In this document: one piece after another, positions 7,176 through 16,395 of the stretch
Numbering within the stretch: position 1 is the first letter of the stretch
Layout: the number at the start of each line of letters is the position of its first letter
Origin: Salinarimonas ramus
GTDB taxonomy: Bacteria > Pseudomonadota > Alphaproteobacteria > Rhizobiales > Beijerinckiaceae
Length of the DNA stretch: 64,000 nucleotides
Assembly: GCF_014645695.1 (NCBI RefSeq)
Contig: NZ_BMMF01000014.1
Span: forward strand, 124,001 to 188,000
Direction: 5' to 3'
The notes under the pieces: model-generated
Databases searched by the model: none
Told to the model about the DNA's origin: nothing
What the model saw: only the letters and a program-made list of their open reading frames with translations
Program-made: the position numbers and the translations under genes

Positions 7176-9575
7176 ATGGACGCCACCACCTCCGCCAGCG
7201 CCGTGCGGCGCGACGAGGCCGCGACCGAGCGCCTCGTCGCCTGGATCCAGGACGAGCTGCAGACCCATCGCCCCGCCTACGAGACCGCGCGCGTCGTCGC
7301 GGCACGGCTCGGTGCGCACCGCGCCGGCGACGTCTGCGAGGTCGTGTTCTGGGCCCCGGAGCTGCTCGAGCGGCGCGTGCCGGAGGGCGACGTCTTCATC
7401 GAGGTGCTCGACCCGGAGGAGGATCTCGTCCTCTCCCGCGCCCGTCAGACAATGGCCTTCCACCGCACCCGCGTGCCGATCACGCGCATCGAGAACTACT
7501 GCGTCGCGGCCATCTCCGGCATGCGTCCGGGCACGCGCGAGGCGATCGGCAGCTTCTATTCGCTGGTCTGGCGCGACGCCGAGAACACCTGGACGCGGAT
7601 CTACGATCCGCTCGCCGCCTCGCTGCCCTTCGGCGTGTTCGCGCCGGCGGAGTATTACGACGTCGAGGCGATGCTCGCCGCGCGCACGGACGCGGCCTAT
7701 TGGGCGGCTCTGCCCGAGGGAGACCCCGTCAAGCTGGGGCCGGCGACGAACATCCTGCAGATCCACGCGCCCACGGCGACTTCCTCGATGACCCTGGCAG
7801 GCCTGACGCGCCACATCGAGACGCTCGCGGATCGCGTGCGTCACGACGTGCCGCTCGCGCCCGCGGACCGCATCTTCCTCGGCTACGAGGCGATCCAGCT
7901 GCTGCCCGTCGAGCCCACCACCGTCTACGAGGCGGGGCCCGCCTTCTGGGCCGAGGAGGACACGCCCGACGGAGAGCCCGAGGACGACGCGCGGCTCGTC
8001 GTCGACCTGCGCCGTCCCGACACGACGAACTGGGGCTACGATATCGTCATCTCCGGCATGGCGGCGGTGAACCCGGCGCTGCTCGAGACGGGGCGCCCCG
8101 ACGAGCTCGTCGATCTCGCCTGCGCGCTGCACAACTTCCCCGGACGCCCCAAGAAGCTCGTCTTCGACGTCGTCTTCGGGCATTCGGACAATCAGGGCCT
8201 CGACGTCCTCAGCTACCATTACTTCGCCGGGCCGAACATGTACGGCCAGAACGTCAACTATCGCAACCCGATGGTGCGGGCGATCCTGCTCGAGATGCAG
8301 CGGCGCAAGGTGAATTACGGCGCGGACGCCGTTCGCGTCGACGGCGCCCAGGACTTCAAGTGGTGGGACGCGGACGCGCAGGTGCTGCGCCACGACGACG
8401 AGTATCTCCAGGAGATGTCCGACGTCGTGCAGGAGGTGGCGGGGCGCCGCTATCGGCCCTGGTTCATCTTCGAGGACGGCCGGCCCTGGCCCGAGGAGGA
8501 TTGGGAACTGTCCTCCACCTACCGCGCCGTGATCGAGAGCCAGCGCGACGACGACGTCTTCCAGTGGGGCCCGCTGACCTTCGCCCACAACACGCCGTTC
8601 CTCTATACGTTCTGGCTCACCAAGTTCTGGCGCATCGAGGAGATCCTGCGCCACGGGCAAAACTGGATCTCGGGCTGCGCCAACCACGACACGCTCCGGC
8701 GCGGCACGCAGATCAACCCCAAGCTCAACATCAACACGCGTCTCGGCGACACGCGCATGGAGATCCTCGACAAGGCCTACGACCATCCCGCCGTGCAGAT
8801 GCTCACCTACGCCGCCTTCCCGGGCGTGCCGATGGACTTTCTCAACGCGATGGCGCGGGCCTCCTGGGGCTTCATCCGCAACCAGGACGATCGCTGGGGC
8901 GTGAAGATCGTGGCGGAGGAGGCGGTCTCGCTCGGCTGGCAGGTGGACGACTACACCTATTCGCTGCCGGGCTCGTTCACGCGCCTCAAGGACCTCGGCT
9001 TCTCCGACCGCGACGGGCTCGATCGCTTCTTCCGCATCGTCACGGCGCTGGTCGACGTCACCGACTACGATCTCGACGTGATGGCCAAGCTGTTGAACGA
9101 GGTCGACCCGCCGCTCGAAGGTCCATCGCCCTTCACGGCGCGCATGCTCAAGACCATCGCACGCGCGTGGATGGACGACATGCACGACTATTGCAACGTC
9201 TCGAAATACCTCGACAGGCTGGGCGAGGCGCATACGGAATACATGCTGGCCTTGCGCGAGTTCCGCATCGCGCGGCCGTGGCTGCGCGGGGCGCTGGGGC
9301 CGAGCGACCATTTCGACTACCAGGCCCCGACGCGTGGCTCCGTCGCGTTCCGCTCCCTGCGGCACGGGCCCGACGGCGAGCAGGTCTTCGTCGTCGCGCA
9401 TCTGGAGGGCAAGCCGCTCCTCGGCCTCTCGCCGACGGAGCTGCCGATCCCGGGCCTCGATGGCGGCGGCTGGGAGGTCGCGCTCGCGACGCCGCCGATC
9501 GGTGCGGATTACAGGGGCGGGCCGATCGACCTGCACGACAGCATGGCCGTGCTGTTCACGCGCCGGCGCGGCTGA
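7176..9575 (+). CDS. GH13-clan glycosidase, probable glucosylglycerol hydrolase
   Basis: A 799-residue enzyme with the four conserved regions of the alpha-amylase clan: VFDVVFGHSDN (region I), ADAVRVDGAQDF with the nucleophile Asp (II), FIFEDGRPW with the acid/base Glu (III) and GCANHDTLR (IV). The long N-terminal part and the aromatic-rich segment YHYFAGPNMYGQNVNYRNPM are unlike starch-acting amylases. They recall the glucosylglycerol hydrolases described in cyanobacteria (GghA) and found in salt-adapted proteobacteria. Such an enzyme would split the compatible solute glucosylglycerol when salinity falls. The assignment is by recall of the family, not by a search. No glucosylglycerol synthase is in the window. 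Start: ATG at 7176, shortly after an AGGAGA ribosome site. Confidence 0.6.
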   Translation: MDATTSASAVRRDEAATERLVAWIQDELQTHRPAYETARVVAARLGAHRAGDVCEVVFWAPELLERRVPEGDVFIEVLDPEEDLVLSRARQTMAFHRTRVPITRIENYCVAAISGMRPGTREAIGSFYSLVWRDAENTWTRIYDPLAASLPFGVFAPAEYYDVEAMLAARTDAAYWAALPEGDPVKLGPATNILQIHAPTATSSMTLAGLTRHIETLADRVRHDVPLAPADRIFLGYEAIQLLPVEPTTVYEAGPAFWAEEDTPDGEPEDDARLVVDLRRPDTTNWGYDIVISGMAAVNPALLETGRPDELVDLACALHNFPGRPKKLVFDVVFGHSDNQGLDVLSYHYFAGPNMYGQNVNYRNPMVRAILLEMQRRKVNYGADAVRVDGAQDFKWWDADAQVLRHDDEYLQEMSDVVQEVAGRRYRPWFIFEDGRPWPEEDWELSSTYRAVIESQRDDDVFQWGPLTFAHNTPFLYTFWLTKFWRIEEILRHGQNWISGCANHDTLRRGTQINPKLNINTRLGDTRMEILDKAYDHPAVQMLTYAAFPGVPMDFLNAMARASWGFIRNQDDRWGVKIVAEEAVSLGWQVDDYTYSLPGSFTRLKDLGFSDRDGLDRFFRIVTALVDVTDYDLDVMAKLLNEVDPPLEGPSPFTARMLKTIARAWMDDMHDYCNVSKYLDRLGEAHTEYMLALREFRIARPWLRGALGPSDHFDYQAPTRGSVAFRSLRHGPDGEQVFVVAHLEGKPLLGLSPTELPIPGLDGGGWEVALATPPIGADYRGGPIDLHDSMAVLFTRRRG

Positions 9576-9593
9576 GGGCTCGCGCGCGCCGTC

Positions 9594-10517
9594 TCACGGG
9601 ACGGCGCGTCCGCGCGCCGCCTCGAGCAGCGCGAACCAGTCCTGCCGCTCCATCTCGACGGCGTCGGCGGCGGCGAGCTCGCCGATGCGCGACAGGCTCG
9701 TCGTGCCGAGCACCGGCACGGGGCGCACGGGCAGGCGCAACAGCCAGGCGATGGCGAGCGGGCCCGGCCCGGCGAGCGAATACTTCTCGCACAGCTCCGC
9801 CATGGTGCGTCCCAGCGCGCCCTCCGGCGGGCTCGCGAACAGCCGCCCGCCGCCCAGCGGCGACCAGATCATCGGCGCGATGCGCTCCGCCTGCAGATGA
9901 TCGAGGATGCCGCTCTCCAAGGGCTCGGTGTGCAGGACCGAGAGCTCGATCTGGTTCGTCACCAGCGGGAAGGGCAGGCGCGAGGCGAGGAGACGCATCT
10001 GCTCGACCGTGTGGTTCGAGACGCCCGCATGCGCGATCTTGCCCTCGGCGACGAGAATCTCGAGCGTGCGCGCCACCTCGTCGGCGTCCATCAAGGGGTC
10101 TGGGCGGTGGAGCAGCAGCACGTCGATGCGCTCCACCCCGAGCGCCGCGAGCGAGCGCTCCACCGAGGCGCGGATATGCGCCGCGCTGGTGTCGTAGTGC
10201 TTCACCCGGTTGCCCGGCCGGGCCGAGGAGACGAGAGCGATGTCGCACTTCGTCACGATCTCCATGCGGCCCTTCAGGGCGGGGTCGAGCCGCAGCGCGT
10301 CCCCGAACAGCGCCTCCACCTGGTACTGGCCGTAGATGTCGGCGTGGTCGAAGCTGGTGATGCCGTGCTCGAGGCAGGTTTCGATCATGCGCACGAGCCC
10401 CTGGGGCTCGGCCAGCGCGGCGGCGTCGCGCGCGCGCCACGCGCCCCAGACGAGACGCGAGAGCGTCGGGCCGTTGGGATGGAGCGCTCGGCGCGAGACC
10501 GTGTGGGGCGAGACCAT
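9594..10517 (-). CDS. aldo/keto reductase
   Basis: A 307-residue NADPH-dependent aldo/keto reductase of the YdhF-like group. The (beta/alpha)8 signature residues are visible: FDHADIYGQYQVE gives Asp and Tyr of the tetrad, EIVTKCD gives Lys, and VLLLHRPDPLMD gives His. The NADP-binding end has SPLGGGRLF and VPVLGTTSLSRI. The ATG at 10517 is preceded by an AGGAAAAGG ribosome site. It is convergent with the glycosidase and divergent from the C45 hydrolase, so it is probably transcribed alone. The carbonyl substrate cannot be predicted. Confidence 0.88.
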   Translation of the reverse strand: MVSPHTVSRRALHPNGPTLSRLVWGAWRARDAAALAEPQGLVRMIETCLEHGITSFDHADIYGQYQVEALFGDALRLDPALKGRMEIVTKCDIALVSSARPGNRVKHYDTSAAHIRASVERSLAALGVERIDVLLLHRPDPLMDADEVARTLEILVAEGKIAHAGVSNHTVEQMRLLASRLPFPLVTNQIELSVLHTEPLESGILDHLQAERIAPMIWSPLGGGRLFASPPEGALGRTMAELCEKYSLAGPGPLAIAWLLRLPVRPVPVLGTTSLSRIGELAAADAVEMERQDWFALLEAARGRAVP

Positions 10518-10658
10518 CAGAGCACCTTTTCCTGTCGTCGCGCCCGAGCTATCGGCCCGGGACGCATCCCGCAACCCCGCAGCCGCATCTCGCCCGGGCG
10601 GGCCGCTTGCCGGGACGTGGAAATTTCCCGTAAGCCTTGCGACGAGGGAGGAACGCCC

Positions 10659-11618
10659 ATGCAGCTCGTCGCCATCTCGGAGGAGCGGCCGGGAAACCGC
10701 TGGCTCGCGCGCTTCGAGGCGCTCTGGCCGGGCTATCGCGCCTGGATGGGCGATGCGGCCTTCGATCCGCCGCTCGCGACGCGGCGTGCGGCGCTCGCGC
10801 GGCACATGCCCGAGCTCGTGGCGCTCCACGATCACCTCTGCGGCCTCCTCGGCGACGATCCCGCCGCCCACGCCTTCCTCACGGGCTGGGCGCCGCCCCC
10901 CGTGATCACCGGCTGCTCCGTCGCGATCTCGCCCGAGGAGGAGCCGGTGATGATCCGCAATTACGACTTCACCTCCGATTTCTACGAGGGCACGCTCCAT
11001 CACGGCCGCTGGAGCGGCGGCCCGAGCGTCATCGCCTCGAGCGAGGCGCTCATCGGCGCGCTCGACGGCATGAACGACGCCGGCCTCGCGGCCGCGCTCA
11101 CCTATGGCGGGCGGCCGGTCCACGGCGAGGGCTTCGGCAATCCCTGGCTCGTGCGCTACGTGCTGGAGACCTGCGCGACGGTGAAGGAGGCGCTCGCGGC
11201 GCTCACCCGCATTCCCTCGGTCATGGCGACGAACATCGTCGTGCTCGATCGCGGCGGCGCGCATGCGGTGGCGATGCTCGCGCCCGATCGCGAGCCGGTG
11301 GTGCTCGATCGGCCGGTGGTCACCAACCACCAGGTCGCTCCCGAGCATCCGGCGGGGGATGCGCAGAGCGAGACGGTGCTGCGCTGCGATGTCCTCACCC
11401 GCCTGCGGGAGGCTCGCGGCACGACGCGCGCGGATCTCCTCGCGGCCTTCCTGCGCCCGCCGGTCCTGCGGAGCGACTATGCAGGCGTGATGGGAACCTT
11501 CTACACGGCGGTCTATCGCCCCGCCGCGGGCGCCGTCGACTACGTCTGGCCCGATCGCCCCGCCTGGGCGCAGAGCTTCGCACGCTTCGAGGAGGGCGCG
11601 CGCGAGATCCCGGGCTGA
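10659..11618 (+). CDS. C45-type Ntn hydrolase / acyltransferase-like protein
   Basis: A 319-residue protein of the N-terminal nucleophile fold related to acyl-CoA:6-aminopenicillanate acyltransferase and choloylglycine-type hydrolases. The sequence VITGCSVAI places Cys86 as the likely nucleophile after a Gly-Cys bond that would be cleaved in maturation, leaving an 85-residue propeptide. The characteristic strand MIRNYDF follows, as does LDGMNDAGLAAALTYGG. The ATG at 10659 has a strong GGGAGGA site. The substrate is unknown; amide or peptide cleavage is more likely than antibiotic synthesis in this setting. Confidence 0.75.
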   Translation: MQLVAISEERPGNRWLARFEALWPGYRAWMGDAAFDPPLATRRAALARHMPELVALHDHLCGLLGDDPAAHAFLTGWAPPPVITGCSVAISPEEEPVMIRNYDFTSDFYEGTLHHGRWSGGPSVIASSEALIGALDGMNDAGLAAALTYGGRPVHGEGFGNPWLVRYVLETCATVKEALAALTRIPSVMATNIVVLDRGGAHAVAMLAPDREPVVLDRPVVTNHQVAPEHPAGDAQSETVLRCDVLTRLREARGTTRADLLAAFLRPPVLRSDYAGVMGTFYTAVYRPAAGAVDYVWPDRPAWAQSFARFEEGAREIPG

Positions 11619-11627
11619 GCCCGCCCT

Positions 11628-13115
11628 TCACGCCTTCCAGAAGCCGGGCGTGAACAGGATCAGCACCGTGAACAGCTCGAGGCGCCCGAGCAGCATGGCG
11701 AAGGCGAGCACCCATTTCGCCGCGTCCGGCAGGGGCGCGAAATTGCCGGCGGGTCCGATGATCGGCCCGAGCCCCGGCCCGACGTTCGAGAGCGCCGTCA
11801 CCGAGGCGCTGATGGCGGTGACGAAGTCGAGCCCGATCGCCATCAGGACGAGGGTGATCAGGCTGTAGCAGATGAAGAACAGCGAGAAGAACACGACGAC
11901 GGAGGAGACCACGTCGTCGGGCAGCGGCCGCCCCGCATAGGTGCGCGGGAAGACGCCGTGCGGGTAGATCAGCCGGCGGAAATGCGAGCGCAGCATCTGC
12001 GCCATGATCTCGAAGCGGAAGATCTTCATGCCGCCCGAGGTCGAGCCGGTGCAGCCGCCGATGAAGGTCAGCGCGAAGAAGGCGCCCACCGCGAAATTGC
12101 CCCAGACGAGATAGTCCGTCGAGGCGTAGCCCGTCGTCGTCACCACGGAGACGACGTTGAAGGCGGCATGGCGGATCGCTTCCGCCTCCTCGTAGCCGCG
12201 GGTCGCCACGAGCCAGCCCGACAGGATCGCCGTCACCCCGACGAGCAGCGCGAGGAGGGTGCGCACCTGGCTGTCGCGGAAGATCTCGGCCTCGCCGCGC
12301 ATGAGGCGCACGTAGAGGACGAAGGGCAGCGCCCCCGCCAGCATGAAGACCGTCGCGATCCACTGCGTCGCCGGCCCGAACCCGCCCATGGACAGGTCGG
12401 TCGTGGAATACCCGCCCGTCGAGACCGTGGTCAGCGCGTGCGCCACGGCGTCGAAGGGCGTCATCTCCACGCTCCAGTAGAGCACGGCGCACACGAACGT
12501 GAGCGCCACGTAGACCGCGCCGATGGCGGCGGCGATGTCGCGCACGCGCGGCAGGACCTTCTCTGAACGGTCCGAGCTCTCCGTGCGGAAGAGCTGCATG
12601 CCGCCCACCCCCAGCGCGGGAAGGATCGCGATGGCGGTCGCGATGATGCCGATGCCGCCGAGCCATTGCAGGATCGCGCGCCACAGGAGCACGCCCGGCG
12701 GCGCGGAATCGAGGCCGACGATCACGGTCGAGCCCGTCGTGGTGAGGCCCGACATGGATTCGAAGAAGGCGTCGGTGAAGCTGTCGCGCAGCTGCGCGTA
12801 ATCAGAGAAGTAGAGGGGCAGGGCCGCGAACAACGCCACCGCCGTCCATGAGGCGGGGGTGAGCACGAAGGCCTGGCGGATGCTCAGCCCGCCCTCCAGC
12901 CCGCCGCGCCCCAGCGCCATCATCAGCGCGCCCGCCGCCGCCGTGACGAGGGCGGAGATCGCGAAGGCGCGCCAGTCCGGGTTTTCGACCCACAGATCGA
13001 CGGCCATGGGAAGCGCCATCGTCGCCGCGAGCGCGACGAGCGTCCCGCCCACGAGCGAGGCGACCGGCTTCAGGCCGGGTATGGCGAATCCGAGACGTCT
13101 CGATCGGGCTGTCAT
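11628..13115 (-). CDS. trkH: Trk-type potassium uptake channel subunit
   Basis: A 495-residue membrane protein of the TrkH/KtrB family. Four repeated M1-P-M2 units can be followed by their filter loops: SGLTTTGSTV, TVSTGGYSTTD, VTTTGYASTD with GGCTGSTSGG, and ALSNVGPGLG. The conserved glycines coordinate K+ in the pore. Such proteins work with a cytoplasmic TrkA ring, which is not in this window. The start at 13115 gives a positively charged N-terminus before the first helix. It is divergent from the lipid kinase. A role in osmotic adaptation would fit the glucosylglycerol hydrolase nearby, but they do not share an operon. Confidence 0.93.
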   Translation of the reverse strand: MTARSRRLGFAIPGLKPVASLVGGTLVALAATMALPMAVDLWVENPDWRAFAISALVTAAAGALMMALGRGGLEGGLSIRQAFVLTPASWTAVALFAALPLYFSDYAQLRDSFTDAFFESMSGLTTTGSTVIVGLDSAPPGVLLWRAILQWLGGIGIIATAIAILPALGVGGMQLFRTESSDRSEKVLPRVRDIAAAIGAVYVALTFVCAVLYWSVEMTPFDAVAHALTTVSTGGYSTTDLSMGGFGPATQWIATVFMLAGALPFVLYVRLMRGEAEIFRDSQVRTLLALLVGVTAILSGWLVATRGYEEAEAIRHAAFNVVSVVTTTGYASTDYLVWGNFAVGAFFALTFIGGCTGSTSGGMKIFRFEIMAQMLRSHFRRLIYPHGVFPRTYAGRPLPDDVVSSVVVFFSLFFICYSLITLVLMAIGLDFVTAISASVTALSNVGPGLGPIIGPAGNFAPLPDAAKWVLAFAMLLGRLELFTVLILFTPGFWKA

Positions 13116-13286
13116 GGCGGCGCTTCCATTGCACGTTCCGCGCGTCCTGTCGCGTTGGCGCGGACACGGACACGGCAACGCTCGCCGGCGCAGATCGCTC
13201 CGCGCGCACGGCGCGGCTGGCGCCGGGCGGGCACGCGCGCCATATCGAGGCGAGAGACCCCGAGCCCCCACGAGGATTTCGCGCCG

Positions 13287-14249
13287 ATGGCCCGCATCAT
13301 TTCCCCGGATACCGCCTCTGCGGAGGCGAGCGCCGGCGCGCCCTCCGCATCTTCTGACGGCGAGGGCGCGGCTCCTCGCAAGCCCGCGCGCGTCCTCGTC
13401 CTCGTCAACCCGCACAGCCGGCGGGGCGCGGACTGCATGCACGACGTCGCTGCCGCGCTCGAGGCGCACGGCATCGCGGTCGTGCTCGAGACCTTCTCGG
13501 CCGCCCGCGAAGTCTCCGACGACATCCGCCGGCTCGCGCCGGGGATGGATGCGGTGATCGTCTGCGGCGGGGACGGCACGATCAACGCGGCGCTTCCCGG
13601 CATCCTGGAGACGGGCCTGCCGCTCGGGGTCGCGCCCTGCGGCACTGCCAACGATTTCGCCCGCACGCTCGGCCTGCCGCCGGACCCCGTCGCCGCCATG
13701 AGCGCGATCGTCGGCGGGCGCACGCACCGCATCGATCTGGGCGTCGTGAACGGCCGCCCCTTCCTCAACGTCGCCTCGATCGGCCTCTCGGTGGATCTCG
13801 CCAAGGCCCTTTGCAAGCGCCGGAAGCGGATCTGGGGGCGGCTCGCCTATGCCCTCGCGGCGCTCGGCGTGGCGTTTCGCGCCCGGCCGTTCACCGCGAC
13901 GATCCTCTCGGCCGAGGGCGAGGCGCGGGCGAAGACCTACCAGGTGGCCGTCGGCAACGGGCGCTTCTACGGCGGCGGCATGGTGGTGGAGGAGACCGCG
14001 ACCATCGACGATGGCACGCTCGATCTCTACAGCCTGGAGATGAAGAACGTCTGGCGGCTGGTGCTGATGCTGCGCTGCTTCGCCAAGGGCGCGCACGGCG
14101 CCTGGGCGGACGTGCGCACGCAGCGCGGGGTGGATTTCGAGGTGCGCACGCGCAAGCCCCGCCACGTCAACGCCGACGGCGAGATCGTGGCGACGACGCC
14201 CGCGCGCTTCTCCATCCTGCCCGAGGCGATCTCGGTCTTCGTGCCGTGA
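13287..14249 (+). CDS. diacylglycerol/sphingosine kinase-like lipid kinase
   Basis: A 320-residue protein of the DAGK catalytic family (YegS/DgkB/LCB5 type). The nucleotide-binding signature VIVCGGDGTINAAL and the following GVAPCGTANDFARTLG are typical; LVNPHSRRG starts the first strand and VGNGRFYGGGM lies in the C-terminal beta domain. It would phosphorylate a lipid hydroxyl with ATP at the membrane surface. I chose the ATG at 13287 over upstream in-frame ATG codons because those add only Arg-rich sequence and GAGGA precedes 13287. An Ala/Ser-rich linker of about 30 residues comes before the domain. Confidence 0.88.
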   Translation: MARIISPDTASAEASAGAPSASSDGEGAAPRKPARVLVLVNPHSRRGADCMHDVAAALEAHGIAVVLETFSAAREVSDDIRRLAPGMDAVIVCGGDGTINAALPGILETGLPLGVAPCGTANDFARTLGLPPDPVAAMSAIVGGRTHRIDLGVVNGRPFLNVASIGLSVDLAKALCKRRKRIWGRLAYALAALGVAFRARPFTATILSAEGEARAKTYQVAVGNGRFYGGGMVVEETATIDDGTLDLYSLEMKNVWRLVLMLRCFAKGAHGAWADVRTQRGVDFEVRTRKPRHVNADGEIVATTPARFSILPEAISVFVP

Positions 14250-14276
14250 TCGCCGGGGGCGAGGGCCGGCGCCGGC

Positions 14277-15038
14277 TCAGACGTGCTGGCCGCCGTTGAT
14301 GTGGAGCTCCGCGCCGTTCACGTAGGAGCTCTGGTCCGTGCACAGGAAGTAGATGGCGCGCGCCACCTCGTCCGTCGTGCCGAGCCGGCGCATGGGGATC
14401 TGCTCGACGATCTTGTCCGTGCCGGGCGAGAGGATCGAGGTGTCGATCTCGCCGGGCGAGATGGCGTTGACGCGCACGCCCAGCGGCCCGAAATCGCCGG
14501 CGAGCTCCCGCGTCAGCGCCGCGAGCGCGGCCTTCGACGTCGCGTAGGCGGCGCCCGCGAAGGGGTGCACGCGCGAGCCGGCGATCGAGGTGACGTTCAC
14601 GATCGAGCCCTTGGCGCGCACGATCTCGTCGCGCAGGCCCTGCGCCAGCAGCATCGTGGCGAACAGGTTCACCTGGAAGACGTGCGCCCAGGTGTCGAAG
14701 GAGGTCTCGAGCGCGTTCAGCCGCGCGCCGCCGGGGCCCTTGGGCGAGATGCCGGCATTGTTGACGAGCGCGTGCAGCATCGAGCCTTCCATCTCCAGGC
14801 GCGTGCGCACGTCGACGATGGCGCGCACGGTGTCCTCCGCGCTCGACAGGTCGACCTGGAGATGGTCCTCCGGGCCCATGGCCCAGGGGCAGTTCTCGGG
14901 GAAGGCGTGGCGCGACGCGGTGATGACGCGCCAGCCGGCGGCGGAGAAGCGCTTGACCGTCGCGTGGCCGATGCCGCGGCTGGCGCCGGTCAGCAGCATG
15001 ACGCGTCGGGGCGCGTTGGAGATACGGGTTTCTGGCAC
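14277..15038 (-). CDS. short-chain dehydrogenase/reductase (complete catalytic set)
   Basis: A 253-residue classical SDR. It has the NAD(P)-binding motif TGASRGIG, the structural motif VNNAGIS, the catalytic Ser in VNVTSIAGS and the YATSK dyad of Tyr and Lys, followed by ISPGEIDT. The C-terminus SYVNGAELHINGGQHV is typical of FabG-like enzymes. An Arg in the second strand region (ASRHAF) favours NADP. Convergent with the lipid kinase. The substrate is not evident. Confidence 0.9.
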   Translation of the reverse strand: MPETRISNAPRRVMLLTGASRGIGHATVKRFSAAGWRVITASRHAFPENCPWAMGPEDHLQVDLSSAEDTVRAIVDVRTRLEMEGSMLHALVNNAGISPKGPGGARLNALETSFDTWAHVFQVNLFATMLLAQGLRDEIVRAKGSIVNVTSIAGSRVHPFAGAAYATSKAALAALTRELAGDFGPLGVRVNAISPGEIDTSILSPGTDKIVEQIPMRRLGTTDEVARAIYFLCTDQSSYVNGAELHINGGQHV

Positions 15039-15151
15039 GGGAGCCTCGCGGGAATTCGTCGGCGGAAACTAGCACGGAACGAGGTCGCTGCCACGCGATC
15101 CCCGCATGCATCCGCGCACGAAGGCGCGAGCGGCCGCGCGATCGGCGCACC

Positions 15152-15583
15152 TCACCAGGTGCGGTCGGCCCAGAACTCCTCCATGGCGAGGTAGGTGTAG
15201 GAGGCCGACCAGCCGATCAGCACGAGGCCGTTGAGCGCCTCGATGCCGGAGAGGAGCCGCATCGGCCCCGTCGGGTAGAGGTCGCCGACGCCGAGCGTGG
15301 TGTAGCTCGTGAGCGAGAAGTACAGGAAATCCGCGAAGCCGCCCGTGAGCGCGCCTTCGAGGCGCCCGAGCCCGGCATGGTCGTGCATGGCCCAGTAGGC
15401 GAGGGCGTAGAGGGTGATCTCGACGAGATGCGCGACGAGCACCGCGCCGATGACGGCGACGACGCGGATCTGCCGGCGCAGGCGCAGCCGCGGAATGGCC
15501 CACGAGGCGCGCCGCAGGATCTCGTAATGGATGAGGACGGTGGCGCACACGAGCGCCGCCGCGATGGCGAGGGTGGGAAGCAC
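15152..15583 (-). CDS. small potassium-channel-like membrane protein
   Basis: A 143-residue protein with a hydrophobic N-terminal helix, a second helix around VIGAVLVAHLVEITLYAL, and a pore-loop-like segment SLTSYTTLGVGDLYP followed by a final helix. The loop corresponds to the K+ channel filter TVGYGD with Val in place of Tyr, as in the Ion_trans_2 group of short bacterial channels. It would assemble as an oligomer in the inner membrane. The gene lies nine bases after the LuxR-type regulator stop on the same strand and may be cotranscribed with it. Confidence 0.75.
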   Translation of the reverse strand: MLPTLAIAAALVCATVLIHYEILRRASWAIPRLRLRRQIRVVAVIGAVLVAHLVEITLYALAYWAMHDHAGLGRLEGALTGGFADFLYFSLTSYTTLGVGDLYPTGPMRLLSGIEALNGLVLIGWSASYTYLAMEEFWADRTW

Positions 15584-15592
15584 GCGCGCGCC

Positions 15593-16261
15593 TCAGGCGA
15601 TGGGCGCCGACGCCTTCGCGGTCGCGCCGATCTTGGAGGCGGCGATCACGGCCTGCGTGCGGCTCTCGACGCCGAGCTTCTGGAGGATCGCGGAGACGTG
15701 CGCCTTCACCGTCGCCTCCGAGACGCCGAGCTCGTAGGCGATCTGCTTGTTGAGGAGCCCCTCCGACAGCATCATGAGCACACGCACCTGCTGGGGCGTG
15801 AGCGTGGCCATGCGCTTGGCGATCTCGGCCGCCTCGTCGTCGTCGTCGGCCGTGAGATCGACGTCCGGCGGCGTCCAGCTGTCGCCGGCGAGCACCGCCT
15901 GCACCGCGGCGCCGATCTCGGCGGTGTCGAGCGATTTCGGGATGAAGCCCGAGGCGCCGAAGCCGATCGCCCGCCGGATGACGACCGGATCCTCGTTGGC
16001 CGAGACGATGACGACGGGGATGTCCGGGTGCTGGGCGCGCAGGTAGATGAGGCCCGAATAACCCTGGACGCCCGGCATCGTCAGGTCGAGGAGGACGAGG
16101 TCGACGTCCGACGTCGTGGCGAGCGTCGCGGTGAGCTCGTCGAGCCCGCCCGCCTCCACCACGTCCGGATCCTCCAGCACCGAGGTGACGGCCTGGCGCA
16201 GGGCGCCGCGGAAGAGCGGATGGTCGTCCGCGATCACGATCGTCGTTCGAGCCTTGTCCAC
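15593..16261 (-). CDS. LuxR/NarL-type two-component response regulator
   Basis: A 222-residue regulator. The N-terminal receiver has the acidic pair in IVIADDHPLFR, the phospho-acceptor in LVLLDLTMPGVQG, the Ser switch in VVIVSANED and Lys in FIPKSLD. An acidic linker (DLTADDDDEAAE) leads to a LuxR helix-turn-helix: LTPQQVRVLMMLSEGLLNKQ and VSEATVKAHVSAILQKLGV. The GTG at 16261 was chosen because GGGGAGG lies five bases upstream. No partner kinase adjoins it. It likely controls its own unlinked targets. Confidence 0.92.
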   Translation of the reverse strand: MDKARTTIVIADDHPLFRGALRQAVTSVLEDPDVVEAGGLDELTATLATTSDVDLVLLDLTMPGVQGYSGLIYLRAQHPDIPVVIVSANEDPVVIRRAIGFGASGFIPKSLDTAEIGAAVQAVLAGDSWTPPDVDLTADDDDEAAEIAKRMATLTPQQVRVLMMLSEGLLNKQIAYELGVSEATVKAHVSAILQKLGVESRTQAVIAASKIGATAKASAPIA

Positions 16262-16395
16262 GCGCACCTCCCCGAGCCCGTCGCGCGATCCGGCGGCAAG
16301 CCTGGCCGGGTCGCTTCCTCTTCGGGAAAGCGGAATTCGGCAGCCGGCGCAAGAGGGGATGAACACGCAGCGCGCGTGAGACCGCCGATCGCGCG

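Noticed and set aside
7161-9536. 791-residue minus-strand frame opposite the glycosidase
   Set aside because: No start signal and no domain; composition is that of an antisense frame over a real gene with all catalytic motifs.
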